Of a DNA stretch of 64,000 bases, positions 19,400-28,212 are shown piece after piece. Source of the DNA: an uncultured Pelagibacteraceae bacterium (GTDB taxonomy: Bacteria; Pseudomonadota; Alphaproteobacteria; Pelagibacterales; Pelagibacteraceae). Made by a program: the position numbers and the translations under genes. The first letter of the stretch is position 1. Every line of letters begins with the position of its first letter. Where the stretch lies: assembly GCA_902542855.1 (NCBI GenBank), contig CACBWE010000003.1:1-64000 (forward strand). The letters are read 5' to 3'. The notes under the pieces are model-generated. The model saw nothing but the letters and a program-made list of their open reading frames with translations. It did not search any database and had not been told where the DNA came from.

Positions 19400-19411
19400 T
19401 AAGATTTTATT

Positions 19412-19789
19412 ATGAAACTAGTATTCTCTTCAATTGCAAGATTGTTTTTTTCTTATAGTAAATTTTTATCTACATTAGTATTAATGAGTACATTAGGTAC
19501 TACTGTAAATGCTTCTGAACCTAAATACACTTATTTAAAGTGTGATGACAGATATTACCGTCTTAGTGGTCATTACTTATCAAGCAATTACAACATAAGA
19601 ACAAAAAAATTTAAAAACCATTACAACGTTACAGATTACAAAACAAACTATATTAGAATTCAATATGGTTCTATTATTGATAGAAATACTGGTGAGTATA
19701 AAAATTCTAAAGGAGAAGTGATTTGCCAATTTGAAGTAATTAATTCAAAAGACCTTCCAAAGGTAAATGATGGGGGTAAATTATTTTAA
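19412..19789 (+). CDS. Secreted hypothetical protein
   Basis: N-terminal hydrophobic segment ending TVNA; ORF coupled to the next gene (1-nt overlap). Confidence 0.55.
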   Translation: MKLVFSSIARLFFSYSKFLSTLVLMSTLGTTVNASEPKYTYLKCDDRYYRLSGHYLSSNYNIRTKKFKNHYNVTDYKTNYIRIQYGSIIDRNTGEYKNSKGEVICQFEVINSKDLPKVNDGGKLF

Positions 19790-19986
19790 TGAAAAAAATA
19801 ATTCTATTATTATTTTTATTTATTACTGGATGTGACAATATTCAAAATAACAATCCAAATGTGAAAAAATCAACTAGTAACATCTGTCATGAAAAAGGAT
19901 CACAATATTACAAACAAACAAAGAAATACATGAGTTATAGTACAATTGAAGATTGTCTTAATTCAGGTGGAAGATTACCAAGATAA
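19789..19986 (+). CDS. Small putative lipoprotein
   Basis: MKKIILLLFLFITGC lipobox. Confidence 0.55.
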   Translation: MKKIILLLFLFITGCDNIQNNNPNVKKSTSNICHEKGSQYYKQTKKYMSYSTIEDCLNSGGRLPR

Positions 19987-20030
19987 TTAAGAGGTATTTA
20001 AATTATCTAAATTTTTATGTAATATTTATT

Positions 20031-21443
20031 ATGCAATATTTAAAAAATATAATTATTGCCCTAATCATTTTATTGGGTTTAATCACTTTTGCCCAATCAG
20101 AAACTTCTTGGATAAAAAAGAAAGATAAATCCGAAACAGTCAAAAAAGTTGAAGAAAAATCTAATTCAACCTGGATAAAGAAAAAAATTAAGGAAGATAA
20201 AAAAGAATATAAAAAAGAAGAAAAGGAAATTACTAAAGAGGTAAAATCTTGGATAACAAAAAAATCTAAAGATAAATATATTGATAGTATTGATAAGCTT
20301 CCTGAAAATGCAATTTACTTTACAGCTTCAAATGAAACAAAAAATCTTTTGGTTTATGGATATGTCCAACCAGATGTTAATTCAAAATTAATTAATGGTT
20401 ATTATGAAACAAGCAAAGGTTTTGGTTATTTTAATGACGGCAAAACTACTTGTAAAATTGGATCTACAGTAATCGATGTGTCTTCGGGAGAAGTTACAGC
20501 AAGAGTATCAGGTGAATGTACTAACGGTATAAAATTTACAGGTAAAACATCTCAAAATCAAAATACTGGAATGGGATTTGCTAAGACTAAGGATGGTAAG
20601 AATAGATTTCTTTTTGATTTTAATATTCAAAGAACAGAAATTGCTAAATTATATGATTTAAATTTAAATTTTTCTAAAAATAATTCTTTATTAGCTAGTA
20701 ATCAAAATAATGAAGATGACCAGATCGATATTAAACCCAAAGGTAAATACTATGCTCTTTTAATAGGTAATTCTAATTATATTAATTGGGCTTCTTTAAA
20801 ATCACCCAAAAATGACGTTAATGAAATACAAAAAGTTTTAAATAGTAAATATAATTTTGAAGAAATTATAACTATTATAAATGGTACTGAAAAAGATATC
20901 ATGAAAGGCTTTAAAAAATTATCTAAAATAACAACTGACTCTGATTATGTTTTAATTTATTACTCTGGACATGGTGATAACACGGGACTAAATAATTACT
21001 GGATACCTGTGGATGGTGAAAAAGAGTCTGGACTAGGGGATTGGATAAATACAGCTGAAATTGCAGATTATATCATGGATAAAATTCCAAATAGACATAT
21101 AGTTTTGATGTCAGACTCCTGTTATTTTGATGTAAAAACCAAAGGTGGTTCAATTACAAACAGAAAAACAATGTCATATGAAAAGTTATTAAAAAGACGT
21201 GCAATTATGTTAGTACAATCTGGTAGCAATGAACCAGTATTAGATACATCAGATGACGAACACTCAATGTTTGCAAAAAGCTTTATTAATTCAATAAAAA
21301 ACAATCAAAAAATTATCAGAATGTCAGAAATAATTGAAGAAATTATTTTATCTCATTCTGGTATGCAACAGCAACCACTTGGTGTTCGAATGAAAGGTTG
21401 GGGTGACACAAGTGGAGACTTTTTATTCATAGCAAAAAAATAA
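20031..21443 (+). CDS. Secreted caspase-like (peptidase C14 / metacaspase fold) protein
   Basis: Signal peptide; YALLIGNSNY, YYSGHGDN (His codon 20970-20972), LMSDSCYF (Cys codon 21120-21122); three (S/T)WI(K/T)KK motifs near the N-terminus. Confidence 0.85.
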   Translation: MQYLKNIIIALIILLGLITFAQSETSWIKKKDKSETVKKVEEKSNSTWIKKKIKEDKKEYKKEEKEITKEVKSWITKKSKDKYIDSIDKLPENAIYFTASNETKNLLVYGYVQPDVNSKLINGYYETSKGFGYFNDGKTTCKIGSTVIDVSSGEVTARVSGECTNGIKFTGKTSQNQNTGMGFAKTKDGKNRFLFDFNIQRTEIAKLYDLNLNFSKNNSLLASNQNNEDDQIDIKPKGKYYALLIGNSNYINWASLKSPKNDVNEIQKVLNSKYNFEEIITIINGTEKDIMKGFKKLSKITTDSDYVLIYYSGHGDNTGLNNYWIPVDGEKESGLGDWINTAEIADYIMDKIPNRHIVLMSDSCYFDVKTKGGSITNRKTMSYEKLLKRRAIMLVQSGSNEPVLDTSDDEHSMFAKSFINSIKNNQKIIRMSEIIEEIILSHSGMQQQPLGVRMKGWGDTSGDFLFIAKK

Positions 21444-21446
21444 TTT

Positions 21447-22736
21447 ATGAAATATCGACTATATTTAGTAAGTTTAATTTATATTTTTTTTGCCTTTTCA
21501 GCTCAAGCTTTTGATATCAGAAGTATAAATAACAATAAAATAATATCCAAAGCTGCTTATGATATTAATGATACTAATTTAGTTGATATTGAAAATGCTG
21601 AAAATCTTTTTAAACATAATAAAAATACTAAAAAAGCCTTAACTGAAAAACAAAAAGACATAATCAAAAATAATAAAAACAGGAGTCAACCTAAATACAA
21701 AGGTGGTGCTGAAGAACTTTATGACCAATACATAAATAGCGTAGTTTTTATTGGAAACTTAAAAAACAATAGACTAATTGGTATGGGCTCAGGTTTTGTG
21801 ATTAAAGATAAAGGGAAACTAAAAATAATTACAAACTGGCATGTAATAGATGGCGCAGACAGCTTAAAAGTTTGGTTGAAACCTGAAGTAATGGTTGATG
21901 AAAATTATTTGATCAATGAAGTAGACTCTTACTCGGCTAAAATAATAAATACTAATGAAACAAAAGATTTGGCTATACTTAAAGTTGAAAACCTACCTTT
22001 GAAATTAAAACCTGTTAATTATGGCAAATTCAGAAGTGTCAGACCTGGGCAAACAGTTTTTGCAATGGGACATCCTGAGGGGCTCCTCTGGACCTTTTCA
22101 CCTGGTTATGTAAATCAAGTTCGACCAAACTATAAATGGAGATATAAATCATCCTCACATAAAGCAAATGTAATTCAAACTGATGCCAACATTAACCCAG
22201 GTAACTCTGGTGGTCCTTTATTTGATAAAAATAAAAAATTAATTGGCGTTAATACATTCATTGCTGAAGGAGAAGGTTTAAATTTTGCTATAGCAATTGA
22301 TGATGTTATTGAATTTATAAATGAAAAACCTAAGCCAATTAAAAAGAAAAAAAGCAAATATATTCAAAAAAAAGATAAAGGAAATACCTGGATAAAGAAG
22401 AAGGAAAAGAAAAAGTCTGAAAAAGGATCAATTGATTTATCTGATGCGAGAGAAGTTGATATGAATAAAAATGGTACTATTGATGCTTGGCTTGTAGATG
22501 AAAACGACAATGGTATTTATGAAATTGCATATGGAGATGAAAACGAGGATGGTATTATCGAAATTGTAGCTATAGATAAAAATGAAGATAATAATTTTGA
22601 AGTTATTTTAATTGATACAAATAAAAATGGTAATGCTGACGAAGCTGAAATCGATGAAGATGAAGATGGTAAAACAGATGTTATTGCCTATGATTACAAC
22701 GAAGATGGGGAATGGGATAAATTTGAAAATGTATAA
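21447..22736 (+). CDS. Secreted trypsin-like (DegP/HtrA-type S1) serine protease with C-terminal Ca-binding-like repeats
   Basis: TNWHV (His codon 21840-21842), DLAIL (Asp codon 21966-21968), GNSGGPLF (Ser codon 22206-22208); seven 13-residue DxNxDGxxD repeats at the C-terminus. Confidence 0.88.
   Translation: MKYRLYLVSLIYIFFAFSAQAFDIRSINNNKIISKAAYDINDTNLVDIENAENLFKHNKNTKKALTEKQKDIIKNNKNRSQPKYKGGAEELYDQYINSVVFIGNLKNNRLIGMGSGFVIKDKGKLKIITNWHVIDGADSLKVWLKPEVMVDENYLINEVDSYSAKIINTNETKDLAILKVENLPLKLKPVNYGKFRSVRPGQTVFAMGHPEGLLWTFSPGYVNQVRPNYKWRYKSSSHKANVIQTDANINPGNSGGPLFDKNKKLIGVNTFIAEGEGLNFAIAIDDVIEFINEKPKPIKKKKSKYIQKKDKGNTWIKKKEKKKSEKGSIDLSDAREVDMNKNGTIDAWLVDENDNGIYEIAYGDENEDGIIEIVAIDKNEDNNFEVILIDTNKNGNADEAEIDEDEDGKTDVIAYDYNEDGEWDKFENV
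22458..22730 (+). repeat. Seven in-frame 39-bp (13-codon) DxNx(D/N)Gxx(D/E) repeats
   Basis: DMNKNGTIDAWLV/DENDNGIYEIAYG/DENEDGIIEIVAI/DKNEDNNFEVILI/DTNKNGNADEAEI/DEDEDGKTDVIAY/DYNEDGEWDKFEN. Confidence 0.85.
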
Positions 22737-23204
22737 TTACTTTTGATCGACTGTAATTTTTATTTTCATAATTTTATCTTCTAAATTTTTAATAGCTTCC
22801 ATTATTTTCTTTTTTTCCAATTTAGATATTTCAATACCTTGATCACTTTTTGGATCTTCCGCCTGTTTAACAACTTCAGTGAGTTTACCATGGAGTATGG
22901 TTGACTTAACTAACATTTCATCTATATCGTTAAGTTTGTGAGACTCTAAATTATCTGCAACATTTGCAACGATATATTCATGAGCAATTAATAATGGAGG
23001 TGCTTTACCTTTCTTTATACAGGCAACATCAAGTTTGATTGAATCATGATGATCTATGTGTCTTTCAGGATCATTAGGATTGCTACACTTTCTCAAATAA
23101 GATGCGGATTTTCCGATTGCTGCTTGAACTTCGTCTTCATTTAAAATCTTTAAAACTTGCATAATACCATTTTCAATTGATGCAGTTTTTCTTATCGTAG
23201 CCAT
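22737..23204 (-). CDS. Putative phage CII-like / HTH regulatory protein
   Basis: AAIGKSASYLRKCSNPNDPERHIDHHDSIKLDVACIKKG resembles CII/CP76-type regulators; weak, from pattern only. Confidence 0.45.
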   Translation of the reverse strand: MATIRKTASIENGIMQVLKILNEDEVQAAIGKSASYLRKCSNPNDPERHIDHHDSIKLDVACIKKGKAPPLLIAHEYIVANVADNLESHKLNDIDEMLVKSTILHGKLTEVVKQAEDPKSDQGIEISKLEKKKIMEAIKNLEDKIMKIKITVDQK

Positions 23205-23256
23205 AGAATTAATTCTTTAATTTACAACTTCATTATAACTAATTAAATTCATTTTT

Positions 23257-24756
23257 GTGAGAATAAAAAAATTTATAAAAAATATAATATTCTATACATT
23301 TTTGCTTAGTTTAGCTTTTTTAAATACTAATTCTTATTCAGATGAGAGAATTTGTGAAAATAATCTAATTGATCATATAATCAAATTTGGCGAAAGAAAT
23401 TTTGAATATAATGAATTAAGAAATGATGCAGGCATTCATTTTGCTTATGATTGGGATAGAAAAAATAATAAAATTATAGTTAGAAGGGACAAAAATAATT
23501 ACCCAATAATTAGATATTCTTTATTTGATAATAAAAATTTTATACCTAATAAAACAATTATAAAAAAAATAGATAATGTTGACTTATCCACTATCAAAGA
23601 TGAAGATTTAATTAAACGTACTTATTATTCAGGAAATGTAAATTTTGAATTAGATAACGGTAAAAATATTTTGATTACTGCAGGAAAATATAAATTTAAT
23701 AATTTTAAATTATCTAATTTTGAAATTTTAAGTATACAAAATATTGATACTACCAAAGGTATATTGGAGATGTCTTTTACATCTCAATTTACAAATATAA
23801 GAAATGATTTAAAAAAAGATTTAAAGGATACTGATTTCCTTAATAATTCTTCTTTACATTCAATATGTAATGAAGCTCGAAAATTTGAAACCTGGCCTCT
23901 AGAGTCAGTTATATTTGATGAATACAGATACGATGCTGATGTTAGAGAAGGTCTAAAAAACAAAGAACTTCTGATTAGTGAAATATTTCAACTTACTATT
24001 GACAATAATTTACTTCGAACTTTGAGAACTGAAAAAGGAGTTGGTTTTTTTAGACAATCATTTGATTTTAGAAAATTTCCATTTGATAAACAAAAACTTG
24101 TTATTAGAATTGAAAGTGGGGCTGGAAATTATTCTAATAGTAATTTAGAGGACTCTAGTAATATTGGATCACTTACATTTATTACACCAGAACCTGGTGT
24201 TTTTCTAAATTTAAATAAATTTTTAAATCCTGAAGTTAATAAACTTAAAGCATGGAAAATAAGTGAAAATGGAATTAAAGTACAAAGCAAAGTATTATCG
24301 GAAGATAGATATGATATTTATGGTCAAAAAATTGTACCACGCACAGAAAATGTTCTCGATATAGAAATAAATATTGAGAGAAATTTCCAGCATTACTTAT
24401 TAAAGATAATGTTACCAGTATTTTTAATTCTTTGTGTTGCCTGGTACGTTTTATGGATACCAACAGAAAAATATGAAGCCAGACTCAACACTTCAATAAT
24501 AGCTCTATTAGCATTGATTGCTTATAACTTTGTATTCCAAGATGATATTCCTAAATTAGAATATTTAACTGATCTCGATTGGTTTATTTTATTGTCCTAT
24601 ATATTTTGTCTGATACCTGTATTTCTGAGTATTGGTTTCAGCAAGTTTATTGCAACAAATCAAAAGAAGATAATGAAAATAAATAAATTAATCAAAATTT
24701 GGGGTGGATTACTTTATTTGATTTTAACTTTACAAATCTTTTATCCTGTAATTTAA
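23257..24756 (+). CDS. Pentameric ligand-gated ion channel (Cys-loop superfamily) homologue
   Basis: Signal peptide; FRQSFDFRKFPFDKQKLVIRIES (FPFDxQ signature); ERNFQHYLLKIMLPVFLI TM1; RLNTSIIALLALIAYNFVFQDDIPKLEYLTDLDWFILLSY TM2-TM3; four TM helices in the C-terminal half. Confidence 0.88.
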   Translation: MRIKKFIKNIIFYTFLLSLAFLNTNSYSDERICENNLIDHIIKFGERNFEYNELRNDAGIHFAYDWDRKNNKIIVRRDKNNYPIIRYSLFDNKNFIPNKTIIKKIDNVDLSTIKDEDLIKRTYYSGNVNFELDNGKNILITAGKYKFNNFKLSNFEILSIQNIDTTKGILEMSFTSQFTNIRNDLKKDLKDTDFLNNSSLHSICNEARKFETWPLESVIFDEYRYDADVREGLKNKELLISEIFQLTIDNNLLRTLRTEKGVGFFRQSFDFRKFPFDKQKLVIRIESGAGNYSNSNLEDSSNIGSLTFITPEPGVFLNLNKFLNPEVNKLKAWKISENGIKVQSKVLSEDRYDIYGQKIVPRTENVLDIEINIERNFQHYLLKIMLPVFLILCVAWYVLWIPTEKYEARLNTSIIALLALIAYNFVFQDDIPKLEYLTDLDWFILLSYIFCLIPVFLSIGFSKFIATNQKKIMKINKLIKIWGGLLYLILTLQIFYPVI

Positions 24757-25286
24757 TTTTTATTAGATTTTCGATAATCCCAAGGCATTTCAAATTTTCC
24801 CTGCCACATCCCCTTCTTATCTTGTTTAGCAAGTATTTCATCTGGAACGTATTTTTTAGAATATTTTCTATAGGCAACTGCATGTCCGTTTGCAACTAAC
24901 CATGCATTTAAATTAGTTTTTCTTTTATAACACTCACCTATTAGCCTTTTAAAGTAGTCAACATCAGAAATTTTACAGGTAATTTTTTGATTATTTATTT
25001 TCTTAATTAATGCTTCGGTTGATTTTTGGCCACATGAATAATCTTCGTAAATTTTAAACATAAAAATTGTTAAATAAGGTCTTTTACATTTTTGTTTTTT
25101 TTCAGGAGCATCTATTCCATCAAGTCTTATTTTGAAAGTATCTATTTTTATTGTGTCCCCATCTGTAACTTTAGCAAAACCTGAAACAGATGTGATTTCA
25201 GATGATTTGACATCTTGGTAAGTTAGAAAGAAAAATATTAAACAAATTACAAATAATAATATTGCTTTTCTTTTTGTAAAAAACAT
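24753..25286 (-). CDS. Staphylococcal-nuclease-like (thermonuclease) protein, membrane anchored or secreted
   Basis: KVTDGDTIKID, IRLDGIDAPEKKQKC, GECYKRKTNLNAWLVANGHAVAYRKYS. Confidence 0.9.
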   Translation of the reverse strand: MFFTKRKAILLFVICLIFFFLTYQDVKSSEITSVSGFAKVTDGDTIKIDTFKIRLDGIDAPEKKQKCKRPYLTIFMFKIYEDYSCGQKSTEALIKKINNQKITCKISDVDYFKRLIGECYKRKTNLNAWLVANGHAVAYRKYSKKYVPDEILAKQDKKGMWQGKFEMPWDYRKSNKN

Positions 25287-25299
25287 TTTTTAAATAATT

Positions 25300-26637
25300 T
25301 TAAATACTAGCTAGTTTATGTTTAATATAATATTTAACATAAAATAGTAATATCAATGATATCAACCATTGAAAGATAGCCCAAATATAAAAAAAGGTTT
25401 TAAAATCTGCATTTAGATACTTTGCAATGTAAAAGGATAAAACTGGTACTATAACGTTTCTGGCAATATTATTAATCATGGCTTTTTCAGATTTTTTTAA
25501 TGCCATAAAAAACCCATTAGATAAGAAAAATATTGGATAAGCAGGTAAAATAAATGCAGAAATCTTAAGGTACATTGAGCCATGCATAATTACATCTGGA
25601 TTTGAGGAAAAGAATTTAGGAACAATGTCAGCACTTATAAAAATAACTACACCAGCGATCAACATTATAAATAGACCGTATTTTATCGAAGTAAAATAGG
25701 ATTGCTCCACTCTATCGTAATATTTTGCTCCAATATTTTGGGCTATTATAGAAATTATTGCTGTATTAATTCCTAATATTGGTAACAAAACTACTTGCTC
25801 AATTCTAGTTGCAGATCCATAACCTGCTACGGCATATTCACCAAATAATCCAACATATGTAAAAACAACTGTAGCGGCAATAGAATACCCTAATATAGCA
25901 ATTGAAATTGGCATTGATTGAAAAAAAATATTTTTTAAGAAAAAAAATTTAGCTTTGAAATGGTCAAAAGTTATTTGTTTAATTCTTTGATTATTTAATA
26001 TTTTTATCAAAATAACCAACAAAGATACAAATTGAGCAATTAAAGTTGCTATCCCAATACCAGTTATTCCTAATGGTGGTATAAATAAAAAACCAAATAT
26101 AAAAATTGGATTTAAAATAATGTTTAAGAAAAAAGAAAATATTAGAACATTTCTGTAAGTTTTAGTATCTCCTTCTGCGTGTAAGAATGAATTTAATGCT
26201 ACTACTAAAATAAATAATATCGTACCTAAAAAAATTACATTTATATATTCAAGTCCAAGAATTGTTACTTCTTTAGAGGAATTCATTAATAAGAATATCT
26301 TTTCACCAAAGGCAAATCCTAAAATAGATACAACTATTGAGATTATAATCGAATAAATGATTACATTTCCAAAATAACTTAAAACATTTTTTTCGTTTTT
26401 TTCTCCTATACTACTGCCAATCAATGATGTTCCTGCTACGGTAACTCCAATGGATGTCGCAATGATCAAAAAATATATCGGAAAAGACTTACTCAAAGCT
26501 GATAAGGCTTCTGGCGATATTTTTCCTGCATAAAAAGTATCTACGATTGTATAAAGTGTTTGGAATAAGGTTCCTACACTTGCTGGTACAGCAAGTTTTC
26601 TTACTAACAACGAAACTTCATCTTTTAATAAATTCAT
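25300..26637 (-). CDS. MATE family efflux transporter
   Basis: About 12 hydrophobic segments; PASVGTLFQTLYTIVDTFYAGKISPEALSALS. Confidence 0.88.
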   Translation of the reverse strand: MNLLKDEVSLLVRKLAVPASVGTLFQTLYTIVDTFYAGKISPEALSALSKSFPIYFLIIATSIGVTVAGTSLIGSSIGEKNEKNVLSYFGNVIIYSIIISIVVSILGFAFGEKIFLLMNSSKEVTILGLEYINVIFLGTILFILVVALNSFLHAEGDTKTYRNVLIFSFFLNIILNPIFIFGFLFIPPLGITGIGIATLIAQFVSLLVILIKILNNQRIKQITFDHFKAKFFFLKNIFFQSMPISIAILGYSIAATVVFTYVGLFGEYAVAGYGSATRIEQVVLLPILGINTAIISIIAQNIGAKYYDRVEQSYFTSIKYGLFIMLIAGVVIFISADIVPKFFSSNPDVIMHGSMYLKISAFILPAYPIFFLSNGFFMALKKSEKAMINNIARNVIVPVLSFYIAKYLNADFKTFFYIWAIFQWLISLILLFYVKYYIKHKLASI

Positions 26638-26651
26638 TAATTTAAGATTTG

Positions 26652-27557
26652 TTAATACTCTTTTTGGAAGATATGTCTTTTTCCTGCTTCTTTAGCAAGA
26701 TTAATTTGTTTTTGTCTCATCCTAAATCTTGATTTTTGATGATCTGTTAGATTATCGTGACAATTTGGACACGAAACACCCTCTTCATATTTTTTTGATT
26801 TTTTGTCCTTACGAGATACAGGCTTCCTGCAACCGCTACACATTGAGTAAGAACCAACTTTTAGACCATGTTTTAAACTAATCCTGTTATCAAAAACAAA
26901 ACATTCACCTTTCCATAAACTTTTTTTCTTATTTGTTTTTTTAAGATAATTTAAAATTCCACCATTTAACTGATAAATGTTATTAAACCCTTTATTCTCC
27001 AAATAAACAGATGCCTTTTCACAACGAATTCCACCAGTACAAAACATAGCAATAGGTTGATTTTTTTTTAATTTTTTTAGATATTTTGGAAAATCTCTAA
27101 AGTTATCAACATCAGGATTGATTGCTCCCTTAAATGTTCCAACATCGTACTCAAATGGTTTTCTCGCATCTATAAGAACAGTATCCTTTTCTTTAATCAG
27201 CTTATTCCATTTGATTGGATCTATATGGCTATCTTTTTTCTTTATTCTTTTATTTAAAGTTAAATTCATAGGAACAACTTCATTTTTAATTTTAACTTTA
27301 GGTTTGTGAAACGGTTGAAATAAATTTTTGGAGACATTACTGCTATTAAATTCTTTAAATTTAAGAGTTCTTTTTAAATTGTTAATTGTGAATTTAATGT
27401 CTGCAGCTTTACCAGAGATAGTTCCATTTACTCCTTCTTTAGAGATAATTATTGTACCTCTAATGTTTTTCTTTTTTAAAGTTTTTAATAAAACTTTTTG
27501 ATTTTTCTTTAGATAAGAAATTTTGACAAATTTATAAAAACCAACTACTTCAAACAT
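26652..27557 (-). CDS. trhO: tRNA uridine(34) hydroxylase, rhodanese family (YceA/UPF0176)
   Basis: IIISKEGVNGTISG; MFCTGGIRCEKASVYLENKGF; C-terminal CxxC motifs. Confidence 0.9.
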   Translation of the reverse strand: MFEVVGFYKFVKISYLKKNQKVLLKTLKKKNIRGTIIISKEGVNGTISGKAADIKFTINNLKRTLKFKEFNSSNVSKNLFQPFHKPKVKIKNEVVPMNLTLNKRIKKKDSHIDPIKWNKLIKEKDTVLIDARKPFEYDVGTFKGAINPDVDNFRDFPKYLKKLKKNQPIAMFCTGGIRCEKASVYLENKGFNNIYQLNGGILNYLKKTNKKKSLWKGECFVFDNRISLKHGLKVGSYSMCSGCRKPVSRKDKKSKKYEEGVSCPNCHDNLTDHQKSRFRMRQKQINLAKEAGKRHIFQKEY

Positions 27558-28207
27558 TATAATTTTCTACAAACAGTCATACCATCACCAAGAGGAATTA
27601 TTAACTTTTCAACCCTTGTATCCTTTGAGATATGACTATTAAACTCTTTAATATTTTTAGTAAATTTATCATTATTATTTTCATTCACAACTTCTCCATA
27701 CCATAAAACATTATCAATGATTATTAGACCATTTTTGTTCAATAATTGTAAAGAACGTTCATAGTATTCAATGTAATTCATTTTATCAGCATCAATAAAA
27801 ACTAAATCAAACTTTTCATTTTTAATTTCATCTAAACTTTCTAAAGCAGGTTTAATTAATGTTTTTATTTTATGATCTTGATTAGCTTTTTTAAAAAAAT
27901 CTATTGCAACTTTATTAGTTTCTTCATTTTTATCTAAAGCAATTATTTTGCCGTCATCTGATAATGCCAAAGCCATAGATAACGTACTTAATCCTGTAAA
28001 TGTACCTATCTCTAAAATTTTTTTGATATTTGAAATTTTTATAATTAAATGCAGAAATTGACTTTGTGAAATTGAGATTTGCATTCTTTTGATATCACCA
28101 AGAGAAGTGTTGTAATCAATTATTTCTTTTTGAACTGGATGTAAATTAAATCCATGACTTAAAATATACTCTTGGAGTTCTTTAGTTATATTTAGGTCTG
28201 AACCCAT
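27557..28207 (-). CDS. O-methyltransferase family 3 (SAM-dependent)
   Basis: ILEIGTFTGLSTLSMALAL, FDLVFIDADKMNYIEYYE, IIIDNVLWYGEV. Confidence 0.88.
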   Translation of the reverse strand: MGSDLNITKELQEYILSHGFNLHPVQKEIIDYNTSLGDIKRMQISISQSQFLHLIIKISNIKKILEIGTFTGLSTLSMALALSDDGKIIALDKNEETNKVAIDFFKKANQDHKIKTLIKPALESLDEIKNEKFDLVFIDADKMNYIEYYERSLQLLNKNGLIIIDNVLWYGEVVNENNNDKFTKNIKEFNSHISKDTRVEKLIIPLGDGMTVCRKL

Positions 28208-28212
28208 AAATT

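Noticed and set aside
20031-22736. Cytoplasmic abortive-infection caspase/trypsin system of the known type
   Set aside because: Both proteins begin with signal-peptide-like sequences and lack NTPase or nucleotide-sensor partners nearby
9362-24756. Prophage or transposon
   Set aside because: No integrase, transposase, capsid, terminase or terminal repeats seen; only one CII-like regulator
24699-24899. Overlapping ORFs on both strands around the pLGIC/nuclease ends (24692..24895 and 24699..24899)
   Set aside because: They overlap the two well-supported genes and have no independent evidence
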